Below the pieces are notes generated by a model. It was given only the letters and a program-made list of their open reading frames with translations, ran no database searches and was not told the DNA's origin. A DNA stretch of 64,000 bases from Phascolomyces articulosus (lineage: Eukaryota > Mucoromycota > Mucoromycetes > Mucorales > Lichtheimiaceae): the NCBI GenBank assembly GCA_025677815.1, contig JAIXMP010000009.1:372001-436000 (forward strand), written 5' to 3'. Shown here one piece after another: positions 14,727 through 25,776 of the stretch. Every line of letters begins with the position of its first letter. The stretch's first letter is position 1. The translations under genes and the position numbers were made by a program.

Positions 14727-15616
14727 GTGTCTCAATATCATTTTATTGGTATTTCTAATGATAGTGATCGACAACAAAAACAAGAAATCCAAGAAGCTGA
14801 CAATAATGCATCATGTAATTTGAATTCTTATACAGCACAGCCTTCTTCAGGTCATGAAGAAACACGTAGAAAATCTACCACCTTTAATCTCTTTAGATCG
14901 ACAAGATTCATGGCATACCAACAGCGCTCTTGCTTATAACATGGACCACCATTTATATCTTCAAGAGAAGCAACCAGCTATTCATGCCGATGAACCCGTG
15001 TCATTGTACTTTGACAGTACTGACTTCACTTCTATTCTGAAAAAGGAATCGTGACATGATAAAAAGCGACAACGCAAGAACCAAAAACAACAAAAAAGAC
15101 AATCTAGGTTTGATGTCATACCTCCTGCACTTTGTGCTCGTGATCCAAAGACAAAAGATCATCGAGCCATTACTCTTGACGTTCTTGGATCACAGAAACG
15201 TCATCTTGAAACCACTCACCTACTCAACACCAAGGATAGTAGAAGTATGAATGGGAATATTAACGCAATGCAAAAGGCACTTTGAGCGATACTTCTTTTA
15301 GTAAAAAAAGAAAATACGAGGACATGGAGGATGATGATACAAGTTCCATTGGTGGTTATTATACTGCTCCCAAAGTGTCTGATTTGGTTGATGAAGTTGA
15401 AGACAAAGATGAAGAAGAGAAAATAAACATAATGACGTTACCAAAGCCCATTGATGTCAATTCAGATGAGCCTTTAGAAAAATGCAAATGCTCTTTGGAA
15501 TACATGGATAAATACGGCAAAGCACCTGGTTTCTCTAGTATATACGGTCCATTCCGCTCAGAACAAGATATTTATTCAAAAACCCAGGTAAGAAACAAGG
15601 ACCATAGTGGGATCAT

Positions 15617-15657
<41 letters not shown>

Positions 15658-15731
15658 AAAGGGGGGATGGAGGATAAACTAAAATAAAAATTTCATTTTC
15701 ATTTTTTATTTAGTACGCAAAAGTTGGATAA
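14727..15731 (+). pseudogene. Frameshifted pseudogene, unknown family
   Basis: Three open segments form one apparent ancestral protein. Segment 1 (from 14727) gives SQYHFIGISNDSDRQQKQEI. Segment 2 (frame change near 14850) gives SLDRQDSWHTNSALAYNMD and DEPVSLYFDSTDFTSIL, stops at TGA 15052-15054, and continues in frame with KKRQRKNQKQQKRQSRFDV and RDPKTKDHRAITLDVLGSQK. Segment 3 (frame change near 15284) returns to the first frame with SFSKKRKYEDMEDDD and YGKAPGFSSIYGPFRSEQD. A donor CAG/GTAAGA at 15587-15588 and an acceptor ATTTAG before 15714 survive, followed by YAKVG and stop. The Lys/Arg-rich middle suggests a nuclear protein. Two frameshifts and one nonsense codon make it non-functional as read. 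Confidence 0.6.
15619..15655. repeat. (TA)n microsatellite in pseudogene intron
   Basis: A pure TA run of about 37 bp inside the surviving intron of the pseudogene. Confidence 0.9.
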
Positions 15732-16556
15732 TACGTCAAATAAAACATTTTTCAGCCGCAAAGATCAATATTGAATCAACAGGGGCACAGAGTATCATGA
15801 AATTCGATGGTATTTACATGCAACTATCTTATTCAATCAGAGCAATGGACGCCTACTTCGTAAATGAGAACAAAAAAAAAAGAGGAGAGAAACAAATCGC
15901 GAGTTTTCATAAATCTCTTCTTCAATAGTTGTAAAATAGGATGAAGAATAAAAGTATACTAAAAACCATATAATATTAGAAATAATAGGTTGAAGAAGAG
16001 AAATTTACGCTTGCCATGTGAAAGTAATTTCAAAAGTAAGAGCACTATGCCCGTTTTATGTACACCACCACCGATAGTAGGTTATTACCAAACACCATCA
16101 CGCGAAATTATATCGCCCAGCCAAAGGTTTTTAATTCGACTATATTGTATATTGTCACTGCCCTCCTTTAGCGCCAATCAAATGGAAAATGATCGCCCTT
16201 GTAACTTAATACACACTTCTCTCTCTCTCTCTAACTTTCTGGTATTGACTTCAAACTCTTTATCTTTGTGTCATTAATGATAATCTTGTATTCTCTTCTA
16301 ATATTCGCAGTTATTAAAGTATAGTAATAAAAATATGGTACGGAAGGAAAAGGGTTGTATATGAAACCCTGTTTATGCGAAATCATTTAACAAAAGCTTA
16401 CAATCATTTATCTATAAATAGCAGCGCTGGTATAATGAAATATAAAATTTAGGCCAAGCATCTAAGTTACACAACAAAATTCAATAAAAGTTTATTTTTC
16501 ACGCTTTCCTTTCTCCTGCACGGTTTCTTTTTCTTTTTCCTTTTTTTTTTTTTGAA
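15732..16556. other. Intergenic region before a membrane-protein gene
   Basis: No gene supported. A 95-codon frame at 15990-16277 ends in a CT-rich repeat and lacks recognisable motifs. A T-run at 16542-16554 lies directly before the start codon of the next gene, as in other promoters here. Confidence 0.45.
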
Positions 16557-17378
16557 ATGTTTCTTAATACCGCCATCGCCATCTTTCGGATTGCTCTCTA
16601 TACCATATTTTTCTGGCAATCAAGAAAAAACCACTTTATCCATTATTACTATGTATGGCTCCCAGCAATTGCAGCATGGATACAAGATGGATTATGTTTA
16701 TATTATCACTTTTTAACCAATGAATCGGATGCAAAAATACTTTTCGATTACGGCCCAATAAAATACACTCTTTATCTCAAGGCCATCTTTACTTTATTTG
16801 CCATTTGGAAGTATCAAAGAATGATCATCAATCCCACCAACAAGCAATTGCAAGAAGAAAAGGAGAAAATAATGGAAACGATCATGGCAACACGTCATTT
16901 ATTATTCAGTTTCAGACGAAAATGTGTGTATCTTTCTCTCGCACTTTTATGGACAACGGCAGTCTATTATTTTGATATTCGTTTACAACTTCGTTCTGCA
17001 TTCGCATTTTTCGAGATTCTTTTGATGATTCGTTTCTGTGAATATGGTGGTGTCCTTGTAGGAAGAATTGGAATTTTGTTCGCTCCATTGCCGTCAATTT
17101 CTAGTACTTCATCAGTTATTGGAGATATATATTTATGTCTTACAACGCTGATGCCTATTAATACGCTCTTCCAAGCTATAATTATGTTGTTACACGGGAT
17201 GTTTTTTTCGATTTCTTGGATGGGACTACCAATCAGTGCCTTTGCATTCTACGTTTTCTTGTTAGAAAATTTGGTTACTAGTAAATATATTATATTTTTA
17301 TCAATTATTTATGTTTTGAGAGAAGATGAAGATGGTCCAAGATCAGTTAAAATGTTAAAGTTGTTCATTAAAAAATAA
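16557..17378 (+). CDS. Multi-pass membrane protein, function unknown
   Basis: An intronless 273-aa frame. I do not recognise the family. The N terminus MFLNTAIAIFRIALYTIFFW is hydrophobic, followed by an aromatic-rich segment HYYYVWLPAIAAWIQDGLCL, a helix around YTLYLKAIFTLFAIWKY, a charged loop with KQLQEEKEKIMETI at about residues 98-111, then at least four more hydrophobic stretches (LSLALLWTTAVYYF, AFAFFEILLMIRF, LFQAIIMLLHGMFF, ISAFAFYVFLLENL) and YIIFLSIIYVL. The tail is short, with EDEDGPRS and lysines. About seven membrane spans with a central cytoplasmic coiled region are inferred. A codon-rich ORF with long hydrophobic periodicity in such AT-rich DNA supports a real gene. Splicing to other exons cannot be excluded. 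Confidence 0.6.
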   Translation: MFLNTAIAIFRIALYTIFFWQSRKNHFIHYYYVWLPAIAAWIQDGLCLYYHFLTNESDAKILFDYGPIKYTLYLKAIFTLFAIWKYQRMIINPTNKQLQEEKEKIMETIMATRHLLFSFRRKCVYLSLALLWTTAVYYFDIRLQLRSAFAFFEILLMIRFCEYGGVLVGRIGILFAPLPSISSTSSVIGDIYLCLTTLMPINTLFQAIIMLLHGMFFSISWMGLPISAFAFYVFLLENLVTSKYIIFLSIIYVLREDEDGPRSVKMLKLFIKK

Positions 17379-19192
17379 AATATTCTGTCAATTCTTTTTT
17401 CATGAATGATTTGTACTTATTATTATTACAGCCGCTGTAAGGTATACTTTAAAAGACTTTTTTAAATGTAATTAAAAACTTTTGATGACTCTATTGGAAG
17501 TTGAATGTTGTGCTATCATAATGATGATTTACAGTATATCATCGTGCTTATATTTGATACATTCATTAATTGTTAAATATTAGAATAGTGATATTCTTAC
17601 GATAGCAAGAGATATTACTTGATATTCTAATACACGTATGGTAAATCATTATTGTTATGATACCTTTATCCCAAAGCTAAAATCATCAGAATTTCACAAC
17701 AATCTCACAATTGTGATCCCTTCTCTTTTTCTATTGATGGCTTATATGACTATACTATGACGGTTAAAGTTATGACAGGACGATAATTCTCTTTGTTCCT
17801 TTTGGCTAATCAATGATTAAACAGCAGATGGATCAGACTGTGTTGACTGTTCAGTTCATCTATTTGGTAAGTTATATTTTTTTTTTGTGAATTTGTATAC
17901 ATACGTGGGTATGAGAGTTGATGAAGAGAAAAATATATGAAAATGGTGTATTGAAATGAGATTGCCAGATCGAATATGCATATGGGTCGGTTATTAATAG
18001 GAAATGTAATTTATTAAACGATTCGTAGTTTCAATCAACGTGGTAAACAAAAAAATGATAACCAGCAGGACGATATGGATGTATATGTTATATCATTAAA
18101 TCAAACCAATGATTATTTACAACATATGCTTACTATCTGATGATATGCCTCAAGATTGGATCAGTAAAGATCATTTGATGGTTCACGAAAAGATAAAAGA
18201 TGCATGGCGCAGCCATAATAATGGTATATTATGAATTGATTAGTGGCCAATCATTATATTTTTCTTATTTTTATAATCCATCAAGTTTGTAAATAACAGT
18301 AAAAATTAATGATTTACTTTTAGATGATAGAGTGTCTGTGCACATGTGCATTTGATCCACAGCGATCTACAAATCCTTTTGTACCAAAATAATAATAATT
18401 CGTTGACATTCCAAACAACAGTAAATCATCGTAGTGTTATTATAATAGTAGTTTAGTTTAGCATGTTGACTGGTAAAAAATAAATATAAGATATTATCTG
18501 TAGATGTGAAAACACCGATTTGGTCAATGGATGTTTATACAGGTTTCAGTTGGGTGGGTTCTGAATATTCATCATATAACTTCGTTGCCATCTTCTATTA
18601 CTATTCAAAGAAAAAAGACTATTCTAGATTTATTATATAATAATCATGCTTCAAGGAACAGCATACTAAAAATTACTGTGATGATATTCACCACTCAGTG
18701 TAACAATGTACACTTAACTAAAAAAATAACCTTCATGTATATACTTATGAATCACTTTGCACAAATAAAGAATCCGTCATTATCACATCCATTGCAGTGA
18801 TACTTTATTTTTATTAGCAATAATAATGGTCAATTACTGTTTGTTTAAAAGTAAAATTCTATTCCTTGATGATGTCCTTATTTTAATCATGAGAGGATTC
18901 TTATTTCACTTCCAAATGTTATCCGGGTACAATTTTCCCATCATACGATTTTTTTTTTGGAAGAGCGATTAATTGCATGAATAGACTCGTTCTAATAACA
19001 ATCATTCTATAGATTTCCCACACACACACCCACACACAAAACAACAACATATATACGCATAAACACTTACTCATTATTATACAAAACACTCATAGGTTTA
19101 AATAATACATTAGTCACGCATCTCTTTCCACTTTTTCACTGGTTTCTTACTGCTTCCCCACTCTTCTTCTCTACTTATTTTTAAGTTAAAAA
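17379..19192. other. Intergenic, possible gene relics
   Basis: Very AT-rich. A short open piece near 18143-18236 (reading DMPQDWISKDHLMVHEKIKD) and a frame at 18531-18800 have no start, splice or family support. The right end, with CACACA and a CT-rich stretch, is the COX8 promoter. Confidence 0.45.
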
Positions 19193-19730
19193 ATGCATAC
19201 AAGTGTCCTTGGCCGTACTGCTCTTCGTTCCCGTGTTGCTACACGTCAACTCATTCGTTCTGATCTTTACCATTTCGAAAACTCTCATGGTCAGGTATGA
19301 AAAAAACAGCGTGAAGCTTGACAAAGAGTAGTCCTTGAAAAATAAAGAGAAGAGAGTCAAGTGGGTTAATGAGGAGTGATATGTATTATAGAACCTTCCT
19401 TTCAAGACCACCAATAGAGCTGCTTTTGCTGTCAAGTTCACTGTCTTTATGAGTGTTGCCTTTGGTGCACCTTTTGCTGGTATGTTACTATGAAACATAT
19501 GGAATATTCTTTTTCTTGAGTGTTGTTACGTAGAAGGGAAAAAAGTAAATACGAATGTAATAATAAATAATAATACCTCTCTCTCTCTCTCTCTCTCTCT
19601 TGTTCAAACAATCATATATAATAGCCTGTGCCTGGCAATTGTAAGTATTCTTGTAATATAACCTTTTTTTTTGAATAAGAAAAAAGTATTAATCATTATT
19701 CTATTATTATATAGCCACAAGACTGGTTAA
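19193..19730 (+). CDS. COX8: Cytochrome c oxidase subunit, COX8/COX7C family
   Basis: Four exons (19193-19294, 19392-19479, 19625-19640, 19715-19730) close in phase to give 73 aa. This small nuclear-encoded subunit of complex IV sits in the inner mitochondrial membrane with one transmembrane helix. The N terminus MHTSVLGRTALRSRVATRQL is a basic targeting peptide. After YHFENSHGQ comes the family signature NLPFKTTNR, then the helix AFAVKFTVFMSVAFGAPFAA and the end CAWQFHKTG. N-LPF, the aligned helix ending in PF, and the WQxxK end match yeast Cox8 and animal COX7C. The third and fourth coding exons are only 16 nt each, so automated annotation could miss them. Confidence 0.9.
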
Positions 19731-21155
19731 AGTTCAATGCATTATAAAAAAAAAGAGGGGAATGGCGACGACGGGTCTTGCTTTTCTTTTTTTTTGTTTC
19801 AATAAAGAACAAAGAAATATGCTCCAAATTTTATATACCATTCATCTTTTTCTTTTTTAACATGAACATTTATATTTCAAATACTTCTGTTATTGTATTC
19901 TAGTATATATCAATGAAGTGGATGGAGAGGCGGATATACATAAAGTTATAGACGTGAAACGTTTCTTTGTAGTCGACCAAAATGTTTTGTATTTGAGTTT
20001 GTCCTCTTACTATCATTAATGAAATATACGGCCCATTTTCAGAATATTTCCTATAAGGTTATTAATTAAGCAAAAGGAACAAAAAATGCGTGTCCGAAGT
20101 TTTTCCTGGGTTCTATTACCATGGCACAGTCTTTGTACCCCATACACCAACACTTTTTTTTTCCTTTCAATCGCGTTTGACATGTATACACCACATTGTT
20201 GTCACAATGGTTGAAATGGGGAAGAGAATTCTAATGTCCTGAACCAATCGTTGCTATGTACGTTAAAAATGGTATCTCTTCATGATATTCATATTATTGA
20301 ATGGTCCAGCAAGAACAGACAGTAACGGATGAAGTTATCATCCATCCAAAATTTGATACTATTATATATTTGGTAAAGAATAATTCGTGCAAGTGTGAAA
20401 AGGAGAAACGAAAAACCGGTCAGTGCAAAAAATGTGACAGAGAAAAAAAAAAGTTCACCTCGGAACGACATTCACACTTGTAAACTTTTCAAATCATAAT
20501 TGAATTCAGGGCGTATTTTGTGTGATGGTAAAAAATACTCCTTTCCATTAAAAGGTTGATGAACAAGTTTTTTCTTTATTTTTCATATATATATATAAGA
20601 AGGAGAGGACTTTACTATCATCTTTCTCAAACAATTGTATATAGCAATTATATAAAAGAAGAAGAATAGATAGTGTGAGAAATGACGTTGCTTCTGATGT
20701 AAATGATCGATAGTAACAACAGGAAAAGGATATAAAAAGAAATTGAAAGCGGAATTGGTTTTTTTTGGGATTTTTTTTTTATAGTTTGCTCTTCTTTATA
20801 GAGTAAAAGTTACTTGATCCAAGCCCTTAAGCATAAAATCATAACATAACAACAACAAAAACAAAAAAAAAAAAATAACAGATGGTCGTACGCGCGCCAG
20901 CCTATACACATCATCTTTTATTATCGCATCTAAAAAATAAATAAGACGATCCCCTTTTTCCCTTTTAACTTCTTTTTCTTTCTTTCTCTCTTTTTTTCCG
21001 TCTTTTTCTTTTCTTTTTTTTATATCTATTAAGAGTGTGTGCTTTTTTGGATGGCAACTCGATGTAATTTATTGTAATAATAATAATAATAACAACAACA
21101 CAATTGGGTCTCGACCATCGACGTTATGATTTATTTATATTATTGCAGTACTATT
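19731..21155. other. Intergenic, promoter of kelch-like gene
   Basis: No gene called. A 60-codon frame at 20301-20483 with CKCEKEKRKTGQCKKC is Lys-rich and unsupported. From 20940 the strand is CT-rich, and TTATTGCAG at 21140-21148 could be the end of a 5' UTR intron just before the chosen start of the next gene. Confidence 0.45.
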
Positions 21156-23315
21156 ATGCATTCACATCCAATAACACGCTTCTTCTATCATCAATTAATA
21201 ATATCAACAAAAAGAGCCTTGTTCATTCTAATTTACATCCTTTTATTACTATCCATGAATGTTGCCGCTGCCCCGGAAGATGATCAAATTTTACATCTTT
21301 TGGGTTTACCTCGTTATCAGCATTGTTCATTCGCGTTAAATAACTCATTTTATATCTTTGGGGGTGAATATCCATCGACAACAATATTACCACCACCATT
21401 GGATGGATTTCGATTAAATTTTACATCCGTTGATATGCCTCCTACCATGGACGATTTATTTTCTTCCGTTACCAACCAAACCAGCAACACTACAACAACA
21501 ACCGCGTCGTCGTTACTAAATGATATTGCCCTTGGCGCTGGCTGCGCTGTCACAAGCTATGGTCATGCGCTCTTTTTACCACCAGCAGGAACACTGTTAG
21601 CTTTTAATTTGCTCACACACCAATGGATAATACCTGACAACGTACAAGGTTCACCTTCTGCATTAGCTGCATTCAGTAACGAAACATTGACATCGCCACC
21701 ATCAGGAACAACAACAACAACAACAACAACAACATCTAGACGACTGGAAGGGATGGTCTCAGCCATGTGGAACGACATGTGGATCATTTTTGGCGGGCGA
21801 CTTGCGGGAGATGAAGGGAATAATAACAATTTTACGCAAGATACTTTTATCCTTGATGCACGTATGCCAACTCCTTGGGTCTGGTTTGAATCTCCCATGA
21901 CATTATATACACCACCTATCCCTTCTGTTGTATCAAGGGGTACCATGGTTGCAACATCGCGTTGGGTTTTATATTTTGCTATTACACTGTCCAACAATAA
22001 TAACGCTACTGCAACAGCGCCATCACCCATAGCAGCATCACCACCTTTACTCGACAACAGTAATACAATTAGGCCTTATGATATAGCGGTGCATTGCTTT
22101 GATCCTTATGTATTACTTTGGGTTGGTCAAATCGCCAATTTTACTAGTGCAACGGATCAATTAAAAGCAACTTCATTTGCCCTGGATTCTGTCCTTGTTG
22201 TCCCTGCTTATGCTACCAATATTAGCACCTCCACATTTACGAATAATACCAGTACCAGTAGTAGTGGTGTAAGACAAAGTATTATTGTACCATCACAAGG
22301 GTTATGGCGATTAGACATGTCACAGGATACACCTACAGGAACGATTCATTGGATAGGGAATGCTGGACCTTTTCGTCCTGTCTTGGGAGGCACGACAACA
22401 AGGCTGGCAGAGGATTTAATTGTATTATATGGTGGTGTTCCTTTCAGTCATAATAGTTTAAGATTTTGGAATACAACCTCCAATGCATTTGTAGATCCTC
22501 AGTGGTGGCGAGAAACACAATGGAATACAGGCCCTACTTCAACTCCCACTTTTGGACCTACAGGGGATCAGGATAATGGAGAGGGAGGTCCCAATGTATT
22601 AGCGATTGTGCTCGGGACAGTACTTAGCATCTTGGGGCTTATGCTTTTATTGGCTATTATTTACTATTTTTGCTGTTATCGAAAACGACGGAGAAATCAT
22701 TCAACATCATCCTCTGCAGGATCTCGATCAATTACAAGAGGACGACGATCCATGACACCTATTTCTATTCAAACGGATTTTCGATTGAATAATAATAATG
22801 ATACATTGATTGCTGGACGACCTTATTCACCGCCTCCTTCCAATAATAATAATAATAATAATGAACATCAAGAAGAAAATATGAATAATATGGGTAGTAG
22901 ACGTATGATGGAGAGTCCGGAAGAAGACGCAAAAACTTGGGCTACGCATTTACGTCGTACACTTTCGGCTGTTGCACGTAAAAATCGTATTCGTTGGTCA
23001 CGTTCATCACAAACACCACCCCCAACAGCGGCTGTGCATCAAGACATGACTCAGGCGTCATCCCCAAGTGGTAGACCAATGATGCTTTCTCCATTAGAAG
23101 AAGGAGTATTAAGCTACCATGACAACGATGACGATCCAGGTCCAACTCATCATGAAAATCCACCGGATTCTCCTATTGTTGTCATTGATATGGAACGACA
23201 ACGACGTATCCGGGCAAGTAGCAGATTTAATGAACATTTTGATTTATTAGTACCACCAGAATCCACCATACTTTCTCAAGCACCAGAAGAGGGTGATCCT
23301 GGTGAATCCAGATAA
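21156..23315 (+). CDS. Single-pass membrane protein with kelch-like ectodomain
   Basis: A single exon of 719 aa from the ATG at 21156; an ATG at 21126 in frame would add 10 residues but lies before a likely intron end. Order: signal anchor ALFILIYILLLLSMNVAAA (about residues 21-39); kelch-like repeats with RYQHCSFALNNSFYIFGGEY, GCAVTSYGHALFLPPAGTL, MVSAMWNDMWIIFGGRL and TTRLAEDLIVLYGGVP; many N-x-S/T sites; a transmembrane helix LAIVLGTVLSILGLMLLLAI (about 480-505) followed by CCYRKRRRN; and a long Asn/Pro/Ser-rich cytoplasmic tail. A cell-surface or endomembrane beta-propeller protein is inferred; the substrate is unknown. Similar kelch proteins with one helix are common in Mucoromycota. The Asn-rich runs are coded by AAT repeats and may vary in length. 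Confidence 0.72.
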   Translation: MHSHPITRFFYHQLIISTKRALFILIYILLLLSMNVAAAPEDDQILHLLGLPRYQHCSFALNNSFYIFGGEYPSTTILPPPLDGFRLNFTSVDMPPTMDDLFSSVTNQTSNTTTTTASSLLNDIALGAGCAVTSYGHALFLPPAGTLLAFNLLTHQWIIPDNVQGSPSALAAFSNETLTSPPSGTTTTTTTTTSRRLEGMVSAMWNDMWIIFGGRLAGDEGNNNNFTQDTFILDARMPTPWVWFESPMTLYTPPIPSVVSRGTMVATSRWVLYFAITLSNNNNATATAPSPIAASPPLLDNSNTIRPYDIAVHCFDPYVLLWVGQIANFTSATDQLKATSFALDSVLVVPAYATNISTSTFTNNTSTSSSGVRQSIIVPSQGLWRLDMSQDTPTGTIHWIGNAGPFRPVLGGTTTRLAEDLIVLYGGVPFSHNSLRFWNTTSNAFVDPQWWRETQWNTGPTSTPTFGPTGDQDNGEGGPNVLAIVLGTVLSILGLMLLLAIIYYFCCYRKRRRNHSTSSSAGSRSITRGRRSMTPISIQTDFRLNNNNDTLIAGRPYSPPPSNNNNNNNEHQEENMNNMGSRRMMESPEEDAKTWATHLRRTLSAVARKNRIRWSRSSQTPPPTAAVHQDMTQASSPSGRPMMLSPLEEGVLSYHDNDDDPGPTHHENPPDSPIVVIDMERQRRIRASSRFNEHFDLLVPPESTILSQAPEEGDPGESR

Positions 23316-25776
23316 TATATTTTTTTTTAATTTCTTAATCTCATATTACTTATTCTCTCTCTCTTCCCCTCCCCCTCCCCCCCCCAAAAAAAAAGAAAAA
23401 TAGCATCCTATTCTTAATTCATCATATGTACAAATTATAATTAACCTTTTTTTTTTCTTTTTTCTGCAAACCTTCATTTTCTTCACTTTCAGCCACTCTT
23501 ACACATATTTTGTTAGATATACTTTTTATTCTTATTATTTATTATTATTCCAATAATTGTACATGTATAATTAGTTCTTTTTTTTAAAAAAAAACCTGTA
23601 TTTCTTGTTGTAGATAAGACCACATATATATATAAAATTACTTTGCCACTATAATACTCTAAAAACTACTTACTACACTCAGAAAGTGATACGAATGTGG
23701 GCTGTGCTAGTCTGTATTGTACACACATATTACAGTTAGTAATACGTATCACAAGGCAAAAAAAAGAATGACTCGCTTTAGACATAGTTGGATAAATCTC
23801 CCTCCTTTTCCTGTGATCGAAAACTTATGGTGACACGGTTTCATCCACACCAAAAATTGTTTCTACCGCTGCGCCCATCATATATATATATATATTATCT
23901 TTTTATTAAATCTTATATATCTTTTTGGATGGTTGCCGCCAAGCGTTACCTTAATCCTAAGATCCTTTTTGTTTCTGTTTTTAACTCGTTCTTTTTTTTT
24001 TTATAGATATGATGTCAGAAGAAGAATTATTAAAAATAAACCTTTTTCTTCATGATCATTGCAGTTCATAATAGAAGCTTCTTTTTGACTTTTGATATTT
24101 TAGATATATAATTGATAACGAAGGATATTTATTACTATGCATTCTAACATAACAAGTGTCTTCTAGTGACATGTCATATTTTTCCAGAGGGGGATAAGTT
24201 TTTAGGTCCTTCAACATTATATAGTGATGATGGTGATGAGGCTTTTCCTTCTTTTTCATTTTAAAGATCATTGGAACAACAAAGAACCTTGCTAAAAAAA
24301 CACGTTATTTTTAGTTAAGCTTTTTCTTTTTTAAGCGTTTTTTCATTCTTTTATATTTACATTTTAGTGTGGGAAGATGGAATTGCAAAGGTATAAAAAC
24401 AACAAAAAGAAAAAGTTTCATCATAAAAAAAAATTATTATTGTTACCTAATCTTGGCATTCTATTTTCAATTTTTTGTTGGGTACTAAGCCAAAGTAGGG
24501 ATGATGATATTAAAAAAAATAGGATATATTAAAAACAGACGAGCGATAATTCATTTATGAATGTCATCATGAATTACATACGAATTGATGTTAATATACA
24601 GTACAAAGGAGAAGTATTGATTACTTGTAATAAACATGAATTAAGTTGCAATTGATGGTGTTACTAACAACAACAACGATAAATGTGAATTCTACTCAAT
24701 TTTGACTTCCGAGGTAAAAAAAAAAAAAAAAAGGATGTCTGCATGCACATGTATTATAAAAGGAAGATTCGACAGGTAGTCCCTTGTTATTATTTGCACA
24801 TGCATATGAATACCTTGCATAATCAATCATACACTTATATGTCCCCATCAGAACCTTTTTATATCATCGTCGGATGTGTACCCAAAGGATGGGACTAATA
24901 AAACAATAATGGTAAAGATGGAATTGAGCAGCAAAATGACAGACGGTATCCTTCATCCTATTATTATTTGGATTTATCATCATCATCGATATTTTTACTT
25001 TTTACAGATAAGCTAAAGTAGAAAGTAATTAATTATACTTATGGATGGGTAGAAAACAATAAAATATAGTCACACTCCCACTTTTCGACACTGTATTCAT
25101 TGGTAAAAAAAAACATTGTTATTTTTCTCTTGTATGAAAAAAGAACAACTGATTATATGACAAAAAATATAAAGTGATGGATTTCCTCTTAAAGTTGATA
25201 TTGCATATGTTTCTGCATGTTTTCCATGAAGAAGGGATACCGTCAATAACATAATAAGGTTCTTCTTTGTGCATGTGCGGCGGCGTAACTTTTTATTCAC
25301 TGTTGAACGGAGCATCCTCCTACGAGTGTACTAGCACATATATCAAAACAAACAAACATATTTTTCTTTTTTACAAATAAATCCGTCAATTTATACTATT
25401 CTATATGACTAACTCCATCTACTCAGGTAGAATCATTCGTACATATTATTTCATTTTATGACCTAATTCCAGATGAATAAAACGTGCTGTATTAATTGTT
25501 TCTTATGGCATTAACAGTTATTACTTTTTTTTGTATATATTATACTATTATTTCCGTGGCGGCAAGCTATCAACGATCAATAATATGTACGTAGTGGAGG
25601 TTATCATATTTTACATCTGATAGGTGTTTTATTCACATGTTGAATTATTATTTGTACGTATTAGATGTAAATCATGTCATCCAAGAAACCAAATCATTTT
25701 ACTAATAATTCAATTTTATTTTCAGTCTCGAATATTTCACACTTTCGCTTTGCACAACTTTTTATGGATATTTCAC
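23316..25776. other. 2.4-kb intergenic region
   Basis: No gene supported. It contains several homopolymer runs (C-rich near 23367-23386, A-run near 24717-24732) and low-complexity frames. The right end is the LINE insertion site. Confidence 0.5.

Noticed and set aside
20301..20483. 60-codon frame with four Cys resembling a zinc site
   Set aside because: The Cys pairs lie in a Lys-rich low-complexity context and nothing around supports a gene.
21350..22057. Minus-strand frames opposite the kelch-like gene
   Set aside because: The plus frame has a signal anchor, repeats and a membrane helix; the minus frames are Val/Ser-rich shadows of ACA repeats.
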